Shown here piece after piece: positions 9,148 to 17,261 of a DNA stretch of 64,000 bases (its first letter is position 1; each line of letters starts with the position of its first letter). The notes below the pieces were generated by a model, which was given only the letters and a program-made list of their open reading frames with translations, did not search any database and was not told the DNA's origin. The position numbers were made by a program, and so were the translations under genes. The DNA is from Spirosoma sp. (GTDB lineage Bacteria; Bacteroidota; Bacteroidia; Cytophagales; Spirosomataceae): contig NZ_JAPLET010000024.1 in the NCBI RefSeq assembly GCF_026391055.1, positions 1 through 64,000 on the forward strand, in the 5' to 3' direction.

Positions 9148-9668
9148 GGTTCCAAGAGGTTAATACTATACTGTGTTTTATATAAGCCACTTCTCTAAAG
9201 TGCCTGGTTGTTGTAAGCCATTATCAGTTAACCAGCACTGTGGTGAATGTCCATTCCATCAATTATGGAAGTTGACTCTACTAATAATACTTTAAAGACT
9301 ACTTATAAGTTTAAGCAAAAGTATAGAATTTATAGTGGCCGTGTAGTTTTGTATACATTAACCCGGCGGTAATTTATCATACGGGAAACGCTTGACTGCG
9401 ATTCTTAAAGTAGACAAGCACTAACGGCCGGAATTTCCAAGCCTGAGATCAGCACCTGTTCGGGCACCTGAGTGATTAAAAACTAGCCACTTCGTTGCGA
9501 AAGACGACCTGAAACATTGAAAAATAAGAGTATAACCTATACAGGCGACTATGAACAGACAGATGTCGCCGAGTCTGTCCTTTACTATAGTTCTCGACAC
9601 TTAATCAATTTCTAAGCCAGATCATCAATTGAACCATTCTAGGAAACAGTAGTGCATTTCCATAATAA

Positions 9669-9684
9669 TTAAGAATTATTCTAA
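9669..9684 (+). promoter_or_regulatory. Candidate metal-regulator operator 1 (Fur/DtxR-like)
   Basis: TTAAGAATTATTCTAA, one mismatch per arm pair from the palindrome TTAGAAT-n-ATTCTAA. It lies about 65 bp before the receptor start and just upstream of TAAACTTTG, which resembles a -7 element. Function as an iron-regulator site is inference from the siderophore receptor context. Confidence 0.5.
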
Positions 9685-9728
9685 ATAAACTTTGCATTCA
9701 GTAGAGCAACATTTAGCTTTGCCATTAC

Positions 9729-9743
9729 TTATAATAATTCTAA
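9729..9743 (+). promoter_or_regulatory. Candidate metal-regulator operator 2
   Basis: TTATAATAATTCTAA, again one mismatch from TTAGAAT-n-ATTCTAA, ending 4 bp before the receptor ATG. The block AATTCTAAATAAA and its near-copy at operator 1 form a direct repeat about 60 bp apart. A repressor bound here would cover the transcription and translation start. Confidence 0.5.
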
Positions 9744-9747
9744 ATAA

Positions 9748-12177
9748 ATGAGAATACACTATACGCTCCTTTTCTATGTAAGTACTCTGCTCACGTTGTT
9801 GACATTGCCAGCAGAAGCACAAAGTCAGGGAATTATCAAAGGAGTTATTACCACCCGAGACGGCAACTCAGCATCCTTTGTTAACATTGGTTTAAAAGAA
9901 ATCCGTAAAGGAACACTTACTACTGAAGACGGCTCTTTTCTGCTGAAAGGCATCAGCCAGGGGGTATATACATTGCGGGTAACATCTGTTGGCTTACAGT
10001 CTCAGGAGAAAATAGTGCATGTTCGATCTGGCCAAACAGAAACCATTGACTTCGTTCTGGCAGAAAACACGGCCCAGTTGAGCGAAGTTGAGGTTGTAGG
10101 CGCCAATAGGGCCGTTACAGTCGGCAAAGCCAGTATTGCCCCACTCGACTTACCTCAAATGACGGGTGTTGTCAGCAGCGTTGTTATCGAAAATCAACAA
10201 ATCTCCCGTCTGGGCGATGCACTGAAAAACGTGAGCGGTGTTTCGTTAACGCAGCAGCGGGGTGGTGTGGCCGAAACATTTTCGGCCCGCGGTTACAGCA
10301 TTGGTATTGCCGGTGCTGGTGGAAGTATTTTTAAAAATGGCGTCATTACCAACACGATGGGCTTTCCCGAAGCCAGTACGCTGGAATCGGTAGAAGTACT
10401 GAAAGGTAGTTCGTCTCTATTGTACGGCAATGTGTCGGGCGGGCTGATCGTGAACATGGTGACCAAAAAACCGAAGTTCGAATTTGGTGGTGAGGTGTCG
10501 ATGCGTGCAGGCAGCTTTGGGCTGCTAAAGCCGGTAGTCGATGTGTACGGCCCTCTGGCAAAAAACCTAGCGTTCCGGGTGATCGGCACTGTCGAAAATG
10601 CCAAAAGCTACCGGGATGTAGTAAAAACCGACCGCGTTTATATCAACCCTTCGCTATTGTATAAACTCGGCCAGAAGACAACCATTCTACTACAGGGCGA
10701 CTACCTGAAATCGAACCTGACACCCGACAATGGCATTGGTTCCCTGAATGCCAACCAGGACGCCATCATACCAGATGTACCCCGGTCGCGGTTTATCAAT
10801 ACAAACTGGGCCTACAATAATGTTGAACAGACCAGTGGTTCGCTGAACCTCGATCATTCATTTACTAATAACTGGAAATTAAATTTCATTGCCGCAGCTC
10901 AGGGCACTAGCGTATCGGCCTACGGTGCCGGGGTTCCCAACAACAATGTTGCTACCAACGGTGATTGGAACCGGGCGCTGAGCCGCACTAAAACTGCCGA
11001 AAACAACTACACCGGCCAGGTAAACCTCAACGGTCGATTCAATACGGGAGTCATTGGTCACCAGTTGCTGGTGGGTTCTGATCTGGTGGGTATTGTTAGT
11101 GAGAGTAACGCGTTTTCCATCACTAGCAATGGCGTTACAGTAACCACCTACGACAGAATCAATATATTGGACCCGACGAAATTCGAAACTCGTTCCGACA
11201 TTCCGACGGCTACCGCCACTATTCGCACGACTTCCCCATCCACCCGCCTTGGTTTTTACGCCCAGGACCTCATAAGCCTGACCGACAAACTTAAAGTACT
11301 GGCTGGTCTGCGCTGGTCACAACAGAAAACGGTTCAGACTACCCTTCTCGACTTAACAACCCAGATCGAAAAGCGGGGCTCTGTTGAAACCAGGACGGAT
11401 GCGGCCTTCTCGCCAAAGGTGGCGCTGATTTATCAACCAACCCAGGGGACTTCGTTCTTCGGCAGTTACGCCAGCAACTTTACCATCAATACCGGTGTCG
11501 ACATCAACGGACAATTACTAAAACCATCGATTGTCGATCAGTACGAAGCAGGGGTTAAAAACGAATTTCTGGATGGTCGCATCACGGCCAATTTCGGTGT
11601 GTATCATATCGTCAATAGCAATCTGGCCCTGATGGCCCCGTTCAGACTGGATGGATCACCTAATACCGACTCGAACGTGAAAGAGTTTACGGGCCAGACA
11701 ACCAGCGATGGGCTGGAGGTAGACCTGACTGGTAACCTATCCAAAAACTTTTATTTCATTAGCGGTTATGGTTATAACTACATGCGGTATACGAAAACAA
11801 CGCAGGTAAAGGGAGCTTATCTTGAGGGGGAACGCCTGACGAACAATCCGGCTCATACAGCCAATTTCACCTTGTTTTATACCGTTGACCGGTCGCCCTT
11901 ACGTGGACTTAAACTGGGAGTTTCAGCTTTTTATACCGGTGCCCGCTACGGCGGCAATAACAATACCTTTGGCCAAACGCCGGAGTTCAGCCGCCTGATT
12001 CCCCTTACCGGTTTTGCCACATTCGACCTGTCGGCCGGGTACACATATCGGAAGGTATCGCTACTGGCTAAAGTTTCGAACATCACCAATGAACTGAACT
12101 ACCTGATTCACGACCGGTATAGCATTATGCCGATTCCTCCCCGGCAGTTTATTAGCACCCTCTCCTATCGTTTTTAG
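9748..12177 (+). CDS. TonB-dependent siderophore receptor
   Basis: 809-aa outer-membrane receptor of the FhuA/FpvA class, taking up a ferric siderophore with TonB energy. Signal peptide at residues 1-25 (ends AEAQS). A carboxypeptidase-regulatory-like beta domain (about 27-110) is typical of Bacteroidota. The plug domain (about 130-235) has LGDALKNVSGVSL, ETFSARGY and STLESVEVLKGSSSLLYGNVSGG. The 22-strand barrel ends in an aromatic LSYRF. No SusD partner follows, which argues against a SusC role. The next gene, 26 bp after its own start correction, encodes a sialidase-fold protein in the same transcriptional direction. Two palindromes upstream suggest metal repression. The substrate cannot be read from the sequence. 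Confidence 0.9.
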   Translation: MRIHYTLLFYVSTLLTLLTLPAEAQSQGIIKGVITTRDGNSASFVNIGLKEIRKGTLTTEDGSFLLKGISQGVYTLRVTSVGLQSQEKIVHVRSGQTETIDFVLAENTAQLSEVEVVGANRAVTVGKASIAPLDLPQMTGVVSSVVIENQQISRLGDALKNVSGVSLTQQRGGVAETFSARGYSIGIAGAGGSIFKNGVITNTMGFPEASTLESVEVLKGSSSLLYGNVSGGLIVNMVTKKPKFEFGGEVSMRAGSFGLLKPVVDVYGPLAKNLAFRVIGTVENAKSYRDVVKTDRVYINPSLLYKLGQKTTILLQGDYLKSNLTPDNGIGSLNANQDAIIPDVPRSRFINTNWAYNNVEQTSGSLNLDHSFTNNWKLNFIAAAQGTSVSAYGAGVPNNNVATNGDWNRALSRTKTAENNYTGQVNLNGRFNTGVIGHQLLVGSDLVGIVSESNAFSITSNGVTVTTYDRINILDPTKFETRSDIPTATATIRTTSPSTRLGFYAQDLISLTDKLKVLAGLRWSQQKTVQTTLLDLTTQIEKRGSVETRTDAAFSPKVALIYQPTQGTSFFGSYASNFTINTGVDINGQLLKPSIVDQYEAGVKNEFLDGRITANFGVYHIVNSNLALMAPFRLDGSPNTDSNVKEFTGQTTSDGLEVDLTGNLSKNFYFISGYGYNYMRYTKTTQVKGAYLEGERLTNNPAHTANFTLFYTVDRSPLRGLKLGVSAFYTGARYGGNNNTFGQTPEFSRLIPLTGFATFDLSAGYTYRKVSLLAKVSNITNELNYLIHDRYSIMPIPPRQFISTLSYRF

Positions 12178-12203
12178 AACCTGACAGTAACCCAAACTTG
12201 ATT

Positions 12204-13517
12204 ATGAATAAGCTGGTAAAAAAAATCGTCTGCTTCGGCGCACTTCTCACCTTAGGCCTGACTGGCTACGCTACCGATAACGGAAAGTTCAGCGATACAA
12301 CCCGGGCATATGCGGTTCCAACGCTAACCAAAACACCCAAAGGTGCTATCGCACTGTCGTGGACGGAAAAAGACCAGGATGGTATTATCCATTTATACTG
12401 GGCCGAGTCGGCCGACAAGGGCAAAACTTTCGGCGATAAGAAACTCATCTTTTCGTCGGCTGGTATTGGAAACTCCCGGTTGATGCGACCTAAACTGCTT
12501 TTCAAAAAAGACGGTACACCCGTTGCTGTTTTTACCTTGCGCGGTCCCGGAACAGGGGCTCCTCAGCCAACGGCACAGGCCCCAAAAGCGGAATCTGCTC
12601 ATGCTAACCACGAAGCGGCTCCGGCCGGACATGACCACGGTGCTGTTCATCAGGAAGCACCGGCCAAAAGTGCTCAACGGGGCGGTGGCCGTCCCAGCGA
12701 TTTACAGATTGTCTATACTTATTCGAACGATCAGGGAAAAACATGGAGTCAGCCAGCGCCCGTACACGCCGATAAAACGCCTAATATCGTCCGTGGATTT
12801 TTCGACGCGACGGTGCTGCCAAACGGAGAAATCGGCGTGGCTTATCTGAACGACATCGAAGGAAAGCAACACCAGCGCGACATGCGGTTTGTTAGCTCCA
12901 CAGGCAACCAGTTTAGCAGCGAACGCATTATTGATCCGTTCGTTTGCGACTGTTGCAACATCAGTCTACTGGTCGACAATTCGGGCACGCTGAACCTGTA
13001 TTACCGGGACAACCAGGACAACATCCGCGACATTGCCAAAATGAGTTCGAAGGACAATGGAGCCTCGTTCACCAAATCAGAAATCCTGTTCAAAGACAAC
13101 TGGCAGATCAACGGCTGCCCTCACTCGGGTCCCACCTCCAGCGCCAGCGCGGGGACGAATCTGATTGCGTGGTTTTCGGGTACGCAGGAGTCGCCGGGCA
13201 TCCGCGTGGTAAATCAGCAGGGCAAACGGTTATTTGTTCTGGACGATCCAACAGCTAAAAATGCCTATCTGGTGGCAGCCCCAAAATCATCCGTATTACT
13301 GTGGGAACAAAATCAAACATCGGAAGCCGGCATAAGCTCCGTAATTGCCTTCAAAAACATTAAAACAGACCAGACGCCCACCACGCAGCTGGTGAAGAAC
13401 GCCCTCAATGGAACCAACGCCAGCGGCCTGGTTATCGACAATCAACTCCTGGTTGCTTACGAAGTGAAGCATGCCAATAACAAAAACTCTGTCGGTCTGG
13501 CCCAGATTGATCTTTAA
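12204..13517 (+). CDS. Exported sialidase-fold (BNR/Asp-box) protein with Cys and His metal-site-like motifs
   Basis: 437 aa. ATG at 12204 is chosen over an upstream TTG. Signal peptide at residues 1-23. Three Asp boxes are visible (SADKGKTF, SNDQGKTWS, SKDNGASF), predicting a six-bladed beta-propeller. A His-rich insert lies at about 132-149 (five His, including HDHG). A CDCC motif is at 248-251 and NGCPHSGP at 303-310. The sialidase active-site Arg triad is not evident, so glycosidase activity is doubtful. Operon position after a siderophore-type receptor suggests a periplasmic or surface metal-handling helper; that is inference. Annotation pipelines would probably call it exo-alpha-sialidase. 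Confidence 0.75.
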   Translation: MNKLVKKIVCFGALLTLGLTGYATDNGKFSDTTRAYAVPTLTKTPKGAIALSWTEKDQDGIIHLYWAESADKGKTFGDKKLIFSSAGIGNSRLMRPKLLFKKDGTPVAVFTLRGPGTGAPQPTAQAPKAESAHANHEAAPAGHDHGAVHQEAPAKSAQRGGGRPSDLQIVYTYSNDQGKTWSQPAPVHADKTPNIVRGFFDATVLPNGEIGVAYLNDIEGKQHQRDMRFVSSTGNQFSSERIIDPFVCDCCNISLLVDNSGTLNLYYRDNQDNIRDIAKMSSKDNGASFTKSEILFKDNWQINGCPHSGPTSSASAGTNLIAWFSGTQESPGIRVVNQQGKRLFVLDDPTAKNAYLVAAPKSSVLLWEQNQTSEAGISSVIAFKNIKTDQTPTTQLVKNALNGTNASGLVIDNQLLVAYEVKHANNKNSVGLAQIDL

Positions 13518-13582
13518 CCAGCAACTCAGCATCAGATTTAATCAACCGCGGTCTACTTTTCTTTCTTTCCTCTTTTTAATCG

Positions 13583-13615
13583 AAGCCCCGGCATATACCA
13601 ATATCCGGGGCTTTT
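13583..13615 (+). terminator. Terminator of the receptor / sialidase-fold operon
   Basis: AAGCCCCGG / CCGGGGCTT (13583-13591 and 13605-13613) with a 13-nt loop and following TTTT. Confidence 0.8.
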
Positions 13616-13711
13616 GTCGTTTTATCCGCGACGGGTAGGATGTTATCCCGCCCATAGATTCCGTAATTTGCGCGCTAACAGACCACCAATAAACCCGTAT
13701 TCGTCGACATT

Positions 13712-14812
13712 ATGCCACAAATCCGTCAGCTCGCGGCCCATATTGAAGCTCTGGCCCCCCTTGCCTATCAGGAATCGTACGACAACGTGGGGCTGCTTGT
13801 AGGCGACCCAACCACCGATATTAAAGGCGCGCTGGTAACGCTCGATGTAACTGAAGCGGTTGTCGACGAAGCCATTGCCAAAGGGTGCAACGTCATTGTG
13901 GCGCATCATCCCGTTGTATTTAAGGGCTTGAAAAAGCTGAACGGAAAAACGTATGTAGAGCGTACCGTTATCAAAGCCATCAGGAATGACATAGCCATTT
14001 ATGCAGCTCACACCAATCTGGATAACGTGGCGGGGGGCGTTAACTTTAAAATCGCGGAGAAATTAAAACTGACGAACGTACAGATTCTAGCACCTAAAAC
14101 CCAGGTTCTGAGCAAGCTGGTTACATTCGTCCCTATAAACGACACCCAGCGGGTACTGGACGCACTCTATGCGGCCGGAGCAGGACAGATCGGTGACTAC
14201 AAAAATTGCAGTTTCCGGGTTAGCGGTACCGGTACGTTCCAGCCGGGCGAGAACGCCCAGCCCGTCATTGGTGAGATTGGCGAGTACCATGAAGAGCCCG
14301 AGAATCGGATTGAAGTTATCATCCCGACCCATCAGCAGGGACAGTTATTAACCGCCCTCCGGCAGGCACATCGCTATGACGAAGTGGCTTATTACCTAAC
14401 GCCGTTGGATAACCAGCATCAGGAGGTCGGTTCAGGAGCCGTGGGCGATTTGCCGGAGCCCCTGACAGGAACGGCCTGGCTGTCTTATTTAAAAGAACAC
14501 ATGAGTCTGAACCTGATCCGGTACACGGCCCTCCCCGACCGACCGATTAGCCGAATCGCCGTTTGCGGGGGTGTTGGCAGCTTTTTACTCCCCGACGCCA
14601 TCCGGGCGGGAGCTGATGTGTTTGTGACGGCGGATTACAAGTATCACGAATTCTTTGATGCCGAAGAACGCATAAGCATCTGCGATATTGGGCATTACGA
14701 AAGTGAAGTCTATACGAAAGACTTGATTTGCGGGCATTTGGCAAAAAAATTCACTACTTTTGCGGTAATTTTATCAGAAACGGATACGAATCCGGTTCGG
14801 TACTTCATATAG
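13712..14812 (+). CDS. Nif3-like dinuclear metal centre protein
   Basis: 366-aa member of the Nif3/GTP cyclohydrolase I type 2 (NIF3, DUF34) family. Conserved metal ligands are visible in NVIVAHHPVVFKGL, YAAHTNLDNV and, near the C-terminus, DIGHYESE. Between the two halves (about residues 125-230) is the PII-like insert typical of the longer YqfO type, with LVTFVPINDTQRVLDALYAAG. The family forms hexameric toroids; the biological role is unsettled. It is 17 bp upstream of the zinc-ribbon coiled-coil gene, an adjacency frequent in Bacteroidota, indicating an operon. Confidence 0.93.
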   Translation: MPQIRQLAAHIEALAPLAYQESYDNVGLLVGDPTTDIKGALVTLDVTEAVVDEAIAKGCNVIVAHHPVVFKGLKKLNGKTYVERTVIKAIRNDIAIYAAHTNLDNVAGGVNFKIAEKLKLTNVQILAPKTQVLSKLVTFVPINDTQRVLDALYAAGAGQIGDYKNCSFRVSGTGTFQPGENAQPVIGEIGEYHEEPENRIEVIIPTHQQGQLLTALRQAHRYDEVAYYLTPLDNQHQEVGSGAVGDLPEPLTGTAWLSYLKEHMSLNLIRYTALPDRPISRIAVCGGVGSFLLPDAIRAGADVFVTADYKYHEFFDAEERISICDIGHYESEVYTKDLICGHLAKKFTTFAVILSETDTNPVRYFI

Positions 14813-14829
14813 CACTAACTACATTCCGA

Positions 14830-15585
14830 ATGGAACTGACGATTGCGCAAAAACTAGACGCTCTTCTCAAACTGCAATCCCTGGATTCTCAACTAGACGA
14901 ACTCATTAAAATTCGCGGTGGTCTGCCCGAAGAAGTTCGTGACCTTGAAGACGATATAGCAGGTTTTGAAACCCGGATTGGGAAATTCCAGGCCGAAATC
15001 AAAACGCTGGAGGAAGAAATTGAGCGCAATCGCGTGGCCAAAAAGGACGCTGAAAAGCTGATCACCAAATACAAGGATCAGCAGATGAACGTTCGCAACA
15101 ACCGCGAGTTTGACGCCATTTCGAAAGAAATCGAGTTACAGTCACTTGAGATTGAATTGGTCGAAAAACGTGCCAACGAAGCTCAATTCCGGGTACGAGG
15201 CAAGGAAGAGGAGATCAAAACGACAACAGCGGCCCTGAACGAACGGAAAGAAGACCTGAAAGCCAAAAAGCAGGAACTCGATCAGATTACGTCGGAAAGC
15301 CAGGAAGAAGAAAAGGAACTCATCAAACAGCGGGATGAGCAGGCAACAACTATCGAAGCCCGCTTGTTGAACTCCTACAAGAAGATTCGCGGTAACGCCC
15401 TCAATGGTCTGGCCGTTGTGATGGTGAAGCGGGGAGCCTGCGGAGGCTGCTTTAACGTAGTTCCGCCCCAGCGCCAGGCTGACATCAAAGACAAAAAGAA
15501 AATCATCGTTTGCGAACACTGCGGACGGATTTTTGCCGATGTAGAAGGTGTTCCCGAACCAGCACCAACGGGCCGTGGCCGGTAG
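14830..15585 (+). CDS. Coiled-coil protein with C4 zinc ribbon
   Basis: 251 aa. ATG at 14830 is chosen because an upstream in-frame extension lies inside nif3. Residues about 10-190 are a long charged coiled coil (for example GFETRIGKFQAEIKTLEEEI). The C-terminal ribbon has CGGCFNVVPP and CEHCGRIF (about residues 203-232). This is the C4-type zinc-ribbon family related to CdsZ/HP0958, proposed to act in RNA or secretion-related steps; function in Bacteroidota is not established. Ends before a strong bidirectional terminator. Confidence 0.88.
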   Translation: MELTIAQKLDALLKLQSLDSQLDELIKIRGGLPEEVRDLEDDIAGFETRIGKFQAEIKTLEEEIERNRVAKKDAEKLITKYKDQQMNVRNNREFDAISKEIELQSLEIELVEKRANEAQFRVRGKEEEIKTTTAALNERKEDLKAKKQELDQITSESQEEEKELIKQRDEQATTIEARLLNSYKKIRGNALNGLAVVMVKRGACGGCFNVVPPQRQADIKDKKKIIVCEHCGRIFADVEGVPEPAPTGRGR

Positions 15586-15597
15586 GCCTTCCCGAAT

Positions 15598-15639
15598 ACT
15601 ATAAAAAAAGGTCGTCTTTAGGCGACCTTTTTTTATAGT
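15598..15639 (+). terminator. Strong bidirectional terminator
   Basis: 17-bp perfect stem, 15598-15614 with 15623-15639 (core AAAAAAAGGTCG / CGACCTTTTTTT), 8-nt loop. A- and T-runs flank the GC core so it can work in either direction. Confidence 0.9.
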
Positions 15640-15710
15640 AGTACCGCACACTAGCCGTTATGTTGCTGTCGTACCTGTTCAAGTGTTTCGGCCATCAACC
15701 TGCATCAACC

Positions 15711-17198
15711 ATGCCCACGTTTATATGCCGCTTTATAGTTGTTGCAGCATTGTTTGTCCTGCTCAATCCGTTTGTGGCTATGGCGCAGGATTTTGTCTGG
15801 ACACCGGGTCTGCAACGGGCCTATAGCGAACTTCAAAAACTAGCGGTACAACCCACTCAACATATACTAACGGCAGAGTCAGCACAGAATGGTGTACGCA
15901 TTTTCGTTGATGATTACGCCGATATGCTTCTGCTCGTTACCTCCGACGACGACCGGCTCTTTGCCTCAATCAGTGACCGGGAGGAGGAGCGGCTCGATGC
16001 CCTTAAAAAACTCGATGACGCATCCCCCTGGAAACGGGTGCTTCTGGCTGAGGTGCGGCTCCACTGGGCGTTTACTAAATTGAAATTCGGAAAGGAGATG
16101 AGCGCGAGTTGGGATGTCATTCGGGCTTATAAACTACTGGCAGAGAACCAGAGACGATTTCCAGCCTTTGTCCCTACTTATAAATCGCTGGGAACACTTC
16201 ATGTCATGATTGGCTCTGTGCCAGATAGTTACAGCTGGGTGGCAAACCTACTGGGTTTACACGGAAACATTCAGCAGGGGCAACAGGAACTTCAACGCGC
16301 CCGGCAAGACCCAATCTTCGGCCTCGAAGCCCGGCTGATTGACCTGATGGTACGGGCCTATGTGCTGACGTTTTCCGACGCGGACGGTCAAAGCTTACAG
16401 CAGTTGGTCAGCGCCCATCCCGATAACCTGCTGCTGCATTTCTTTGGGGCAACTATTGAACAAAAGAACGGCCACGGTGAACAGGCGCTTACATACCTAT
16501 CTACCCGCCCGAGTGGTAAAAATTATCTACCCTTACCCGTTGTTGAAAACATTCTGGGCGACATTTACCTGCAAAAGGGTGAATACAACACAGCAACAAC
16601 CCATTTTCAGCAGTTTCTGGCCACCTATAAAGGCCGTAATTTTCTGAAAGACTCCTACTATAAACTCTTTCTATGCCGCTGGCTGGCGAACAAACCCGAT
16701 GCTGAGTCACGTCCCTTCCTACAGAAAGTAATTACTACTGGCCGAACAACGGTGGAGTCAGATAAGGCCGCGCAGAAATTTGCCGAGTCGTATTTAGGCA
16801 AAGGCATCTCAGCCAACCAGAAAGTACTGATGCGGGCGCGGCTAGCTTCCGATGGTGGTTTCACGGATAGTGCGCTGGCTTACCTGCGTCCTTACACTGA
16901 AGGCAGTTTCTCAACAACAGCCGAAAAAGCAGAATATACGTACCGTATGGGCCGTATTTTCCAACGCCGGGATAACCCCGATGCAGCTATACCCTGGCTA
17001 ACGCGCGCGCTAGCGCTGAGTGAACCGATCCAGCTTTCTTTCGGTGCCACAGCGGCCCTTCAATTAGGATATATTTATCAGCAAAAAAACGACCGCGCTC
17101 GTGCACGGTCGTTTTTCCAAAAAGCCCTCAGTTTCAAACGCCACGAGTACAAAAATAGCGTCGACAATAAAGCAAGGGCGGGTTTAAATGGGTTGTAG
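15711..17198 (+). CDS. Exported TPR-repeat protein
   Basis: 495 aa from the ATG at 15711, which gives a clean signal peptide (MPTFICRFIVVAALF, cleavage after AMA-Q). An in-frame ATG 51 bp upstream would spoil it and sits only 20 bp after a terminator. Helical repeats run throughout. Clear TPR-like units include NILGDIYLQKGEYNTATTHF and LQLGYIYQQKNDRARARSFF. It resembles Bacteroidota tetratricopeptide proteins with a DUF3808-like architecture; the role is unknown, probably periplasmic scaffolding. A terminator-like hairpin lies inside its last 40 codons (17085-17116). Confidence 0.8.
   Translation: MPTFICRFIVVAALFVLLNPFVAMAQDFVWTPGLQRAYSELQKLAVQPTQHILTAESAQNGVRIFVDDYADMLLLVTSDDDRLFASISDREEERLDALKKLDDASPWKRVLLAEVRLHWAFTKLKFGKEMSASWDVIRAYKLLAENQRRFPAFVPTYKSLGTLHVMIGSVPDSYSWVANLLGLHGNIQQGQQELQRARQDPIFGLEARLIDLMVRAYVLTFSDADGQSLQQLVSAHPDNLLLHFFGATIEQKNGHGEQALTYLSTRPSGKNYLPLPVVENILGDIYLQKGEYNTATTHFQQFLATYKGRNFLKDSYYKLFLCRWLANKPDAESRPFLQKVITTGRTTVESDKAAQKFAESYLGKGISANQKVLMRARLASDGGFTDSALAYLRPYTEGSFSTTAEKAEYTYRMGRIFQRRDNPDAAIPWLTRALALSEPIQLSFGATAALQLGYIYQQKNDRARARSFFQKALSFKRHEYKNSVDNKARAGLNGL
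17085..17116 (+). terminator. Terminator-like hairpin inside the TPR coding sequence
   Basis: AAAAACGACCG (17085-17095) pairs perfectly with CGGTCGTTTTT (17106-17116) and is followed by CC. An 11-bp stem with a terminal T-run normally marks an intrinsic terminator, but it lies in frame at about codon 460 of 495. Confidence 0.5.
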
Positions 17199-17202
17199 GA
17201 TG

Positions 17203-17243
17203 AAAAAACAACGCCATATCTCCAAGAAATGGCGTTTGTTTTT
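17203..17243. terminator. Shared terminator between TPR gene and pgk
   Basis: AACGCCAT / ATGGCGTT core with A-run upstream and GTTTTT downstream, between convergent stops at 17198 and 17262. Confidence 0.8.
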
Positions 17244-17261
17244 GGCTGTATGTCTAATTAA

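Larger units (their letters stand above)
9148..9747. other. Intergenic region upstream of the siderophore receptor
   Basis: 600 bp without a supported gene. The left part holds the inverted repeat at 9254-9270. The right end holds two operator-like palindromes listed separately. A 41-codon frame at 9247-9372 exists but has no supporting feature. Confidence 0.4.

Noticed and set aside
9247..9372. 41-codon frame upstream of the siderophore receptor
   Set aside because: No signal, family or promoter; its 5' part is the palindrome at 9254-9270.
9748..12177. SusC-type glycan transporter
   Set aside because: No SusD follows, and the plug resembles siderophore receptors.
12204..13517. True exo-alpha-sialidase
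   Set aside because: Asp boxes are present but the catalytic Arg triad is not evident, and the context is metal uptake.
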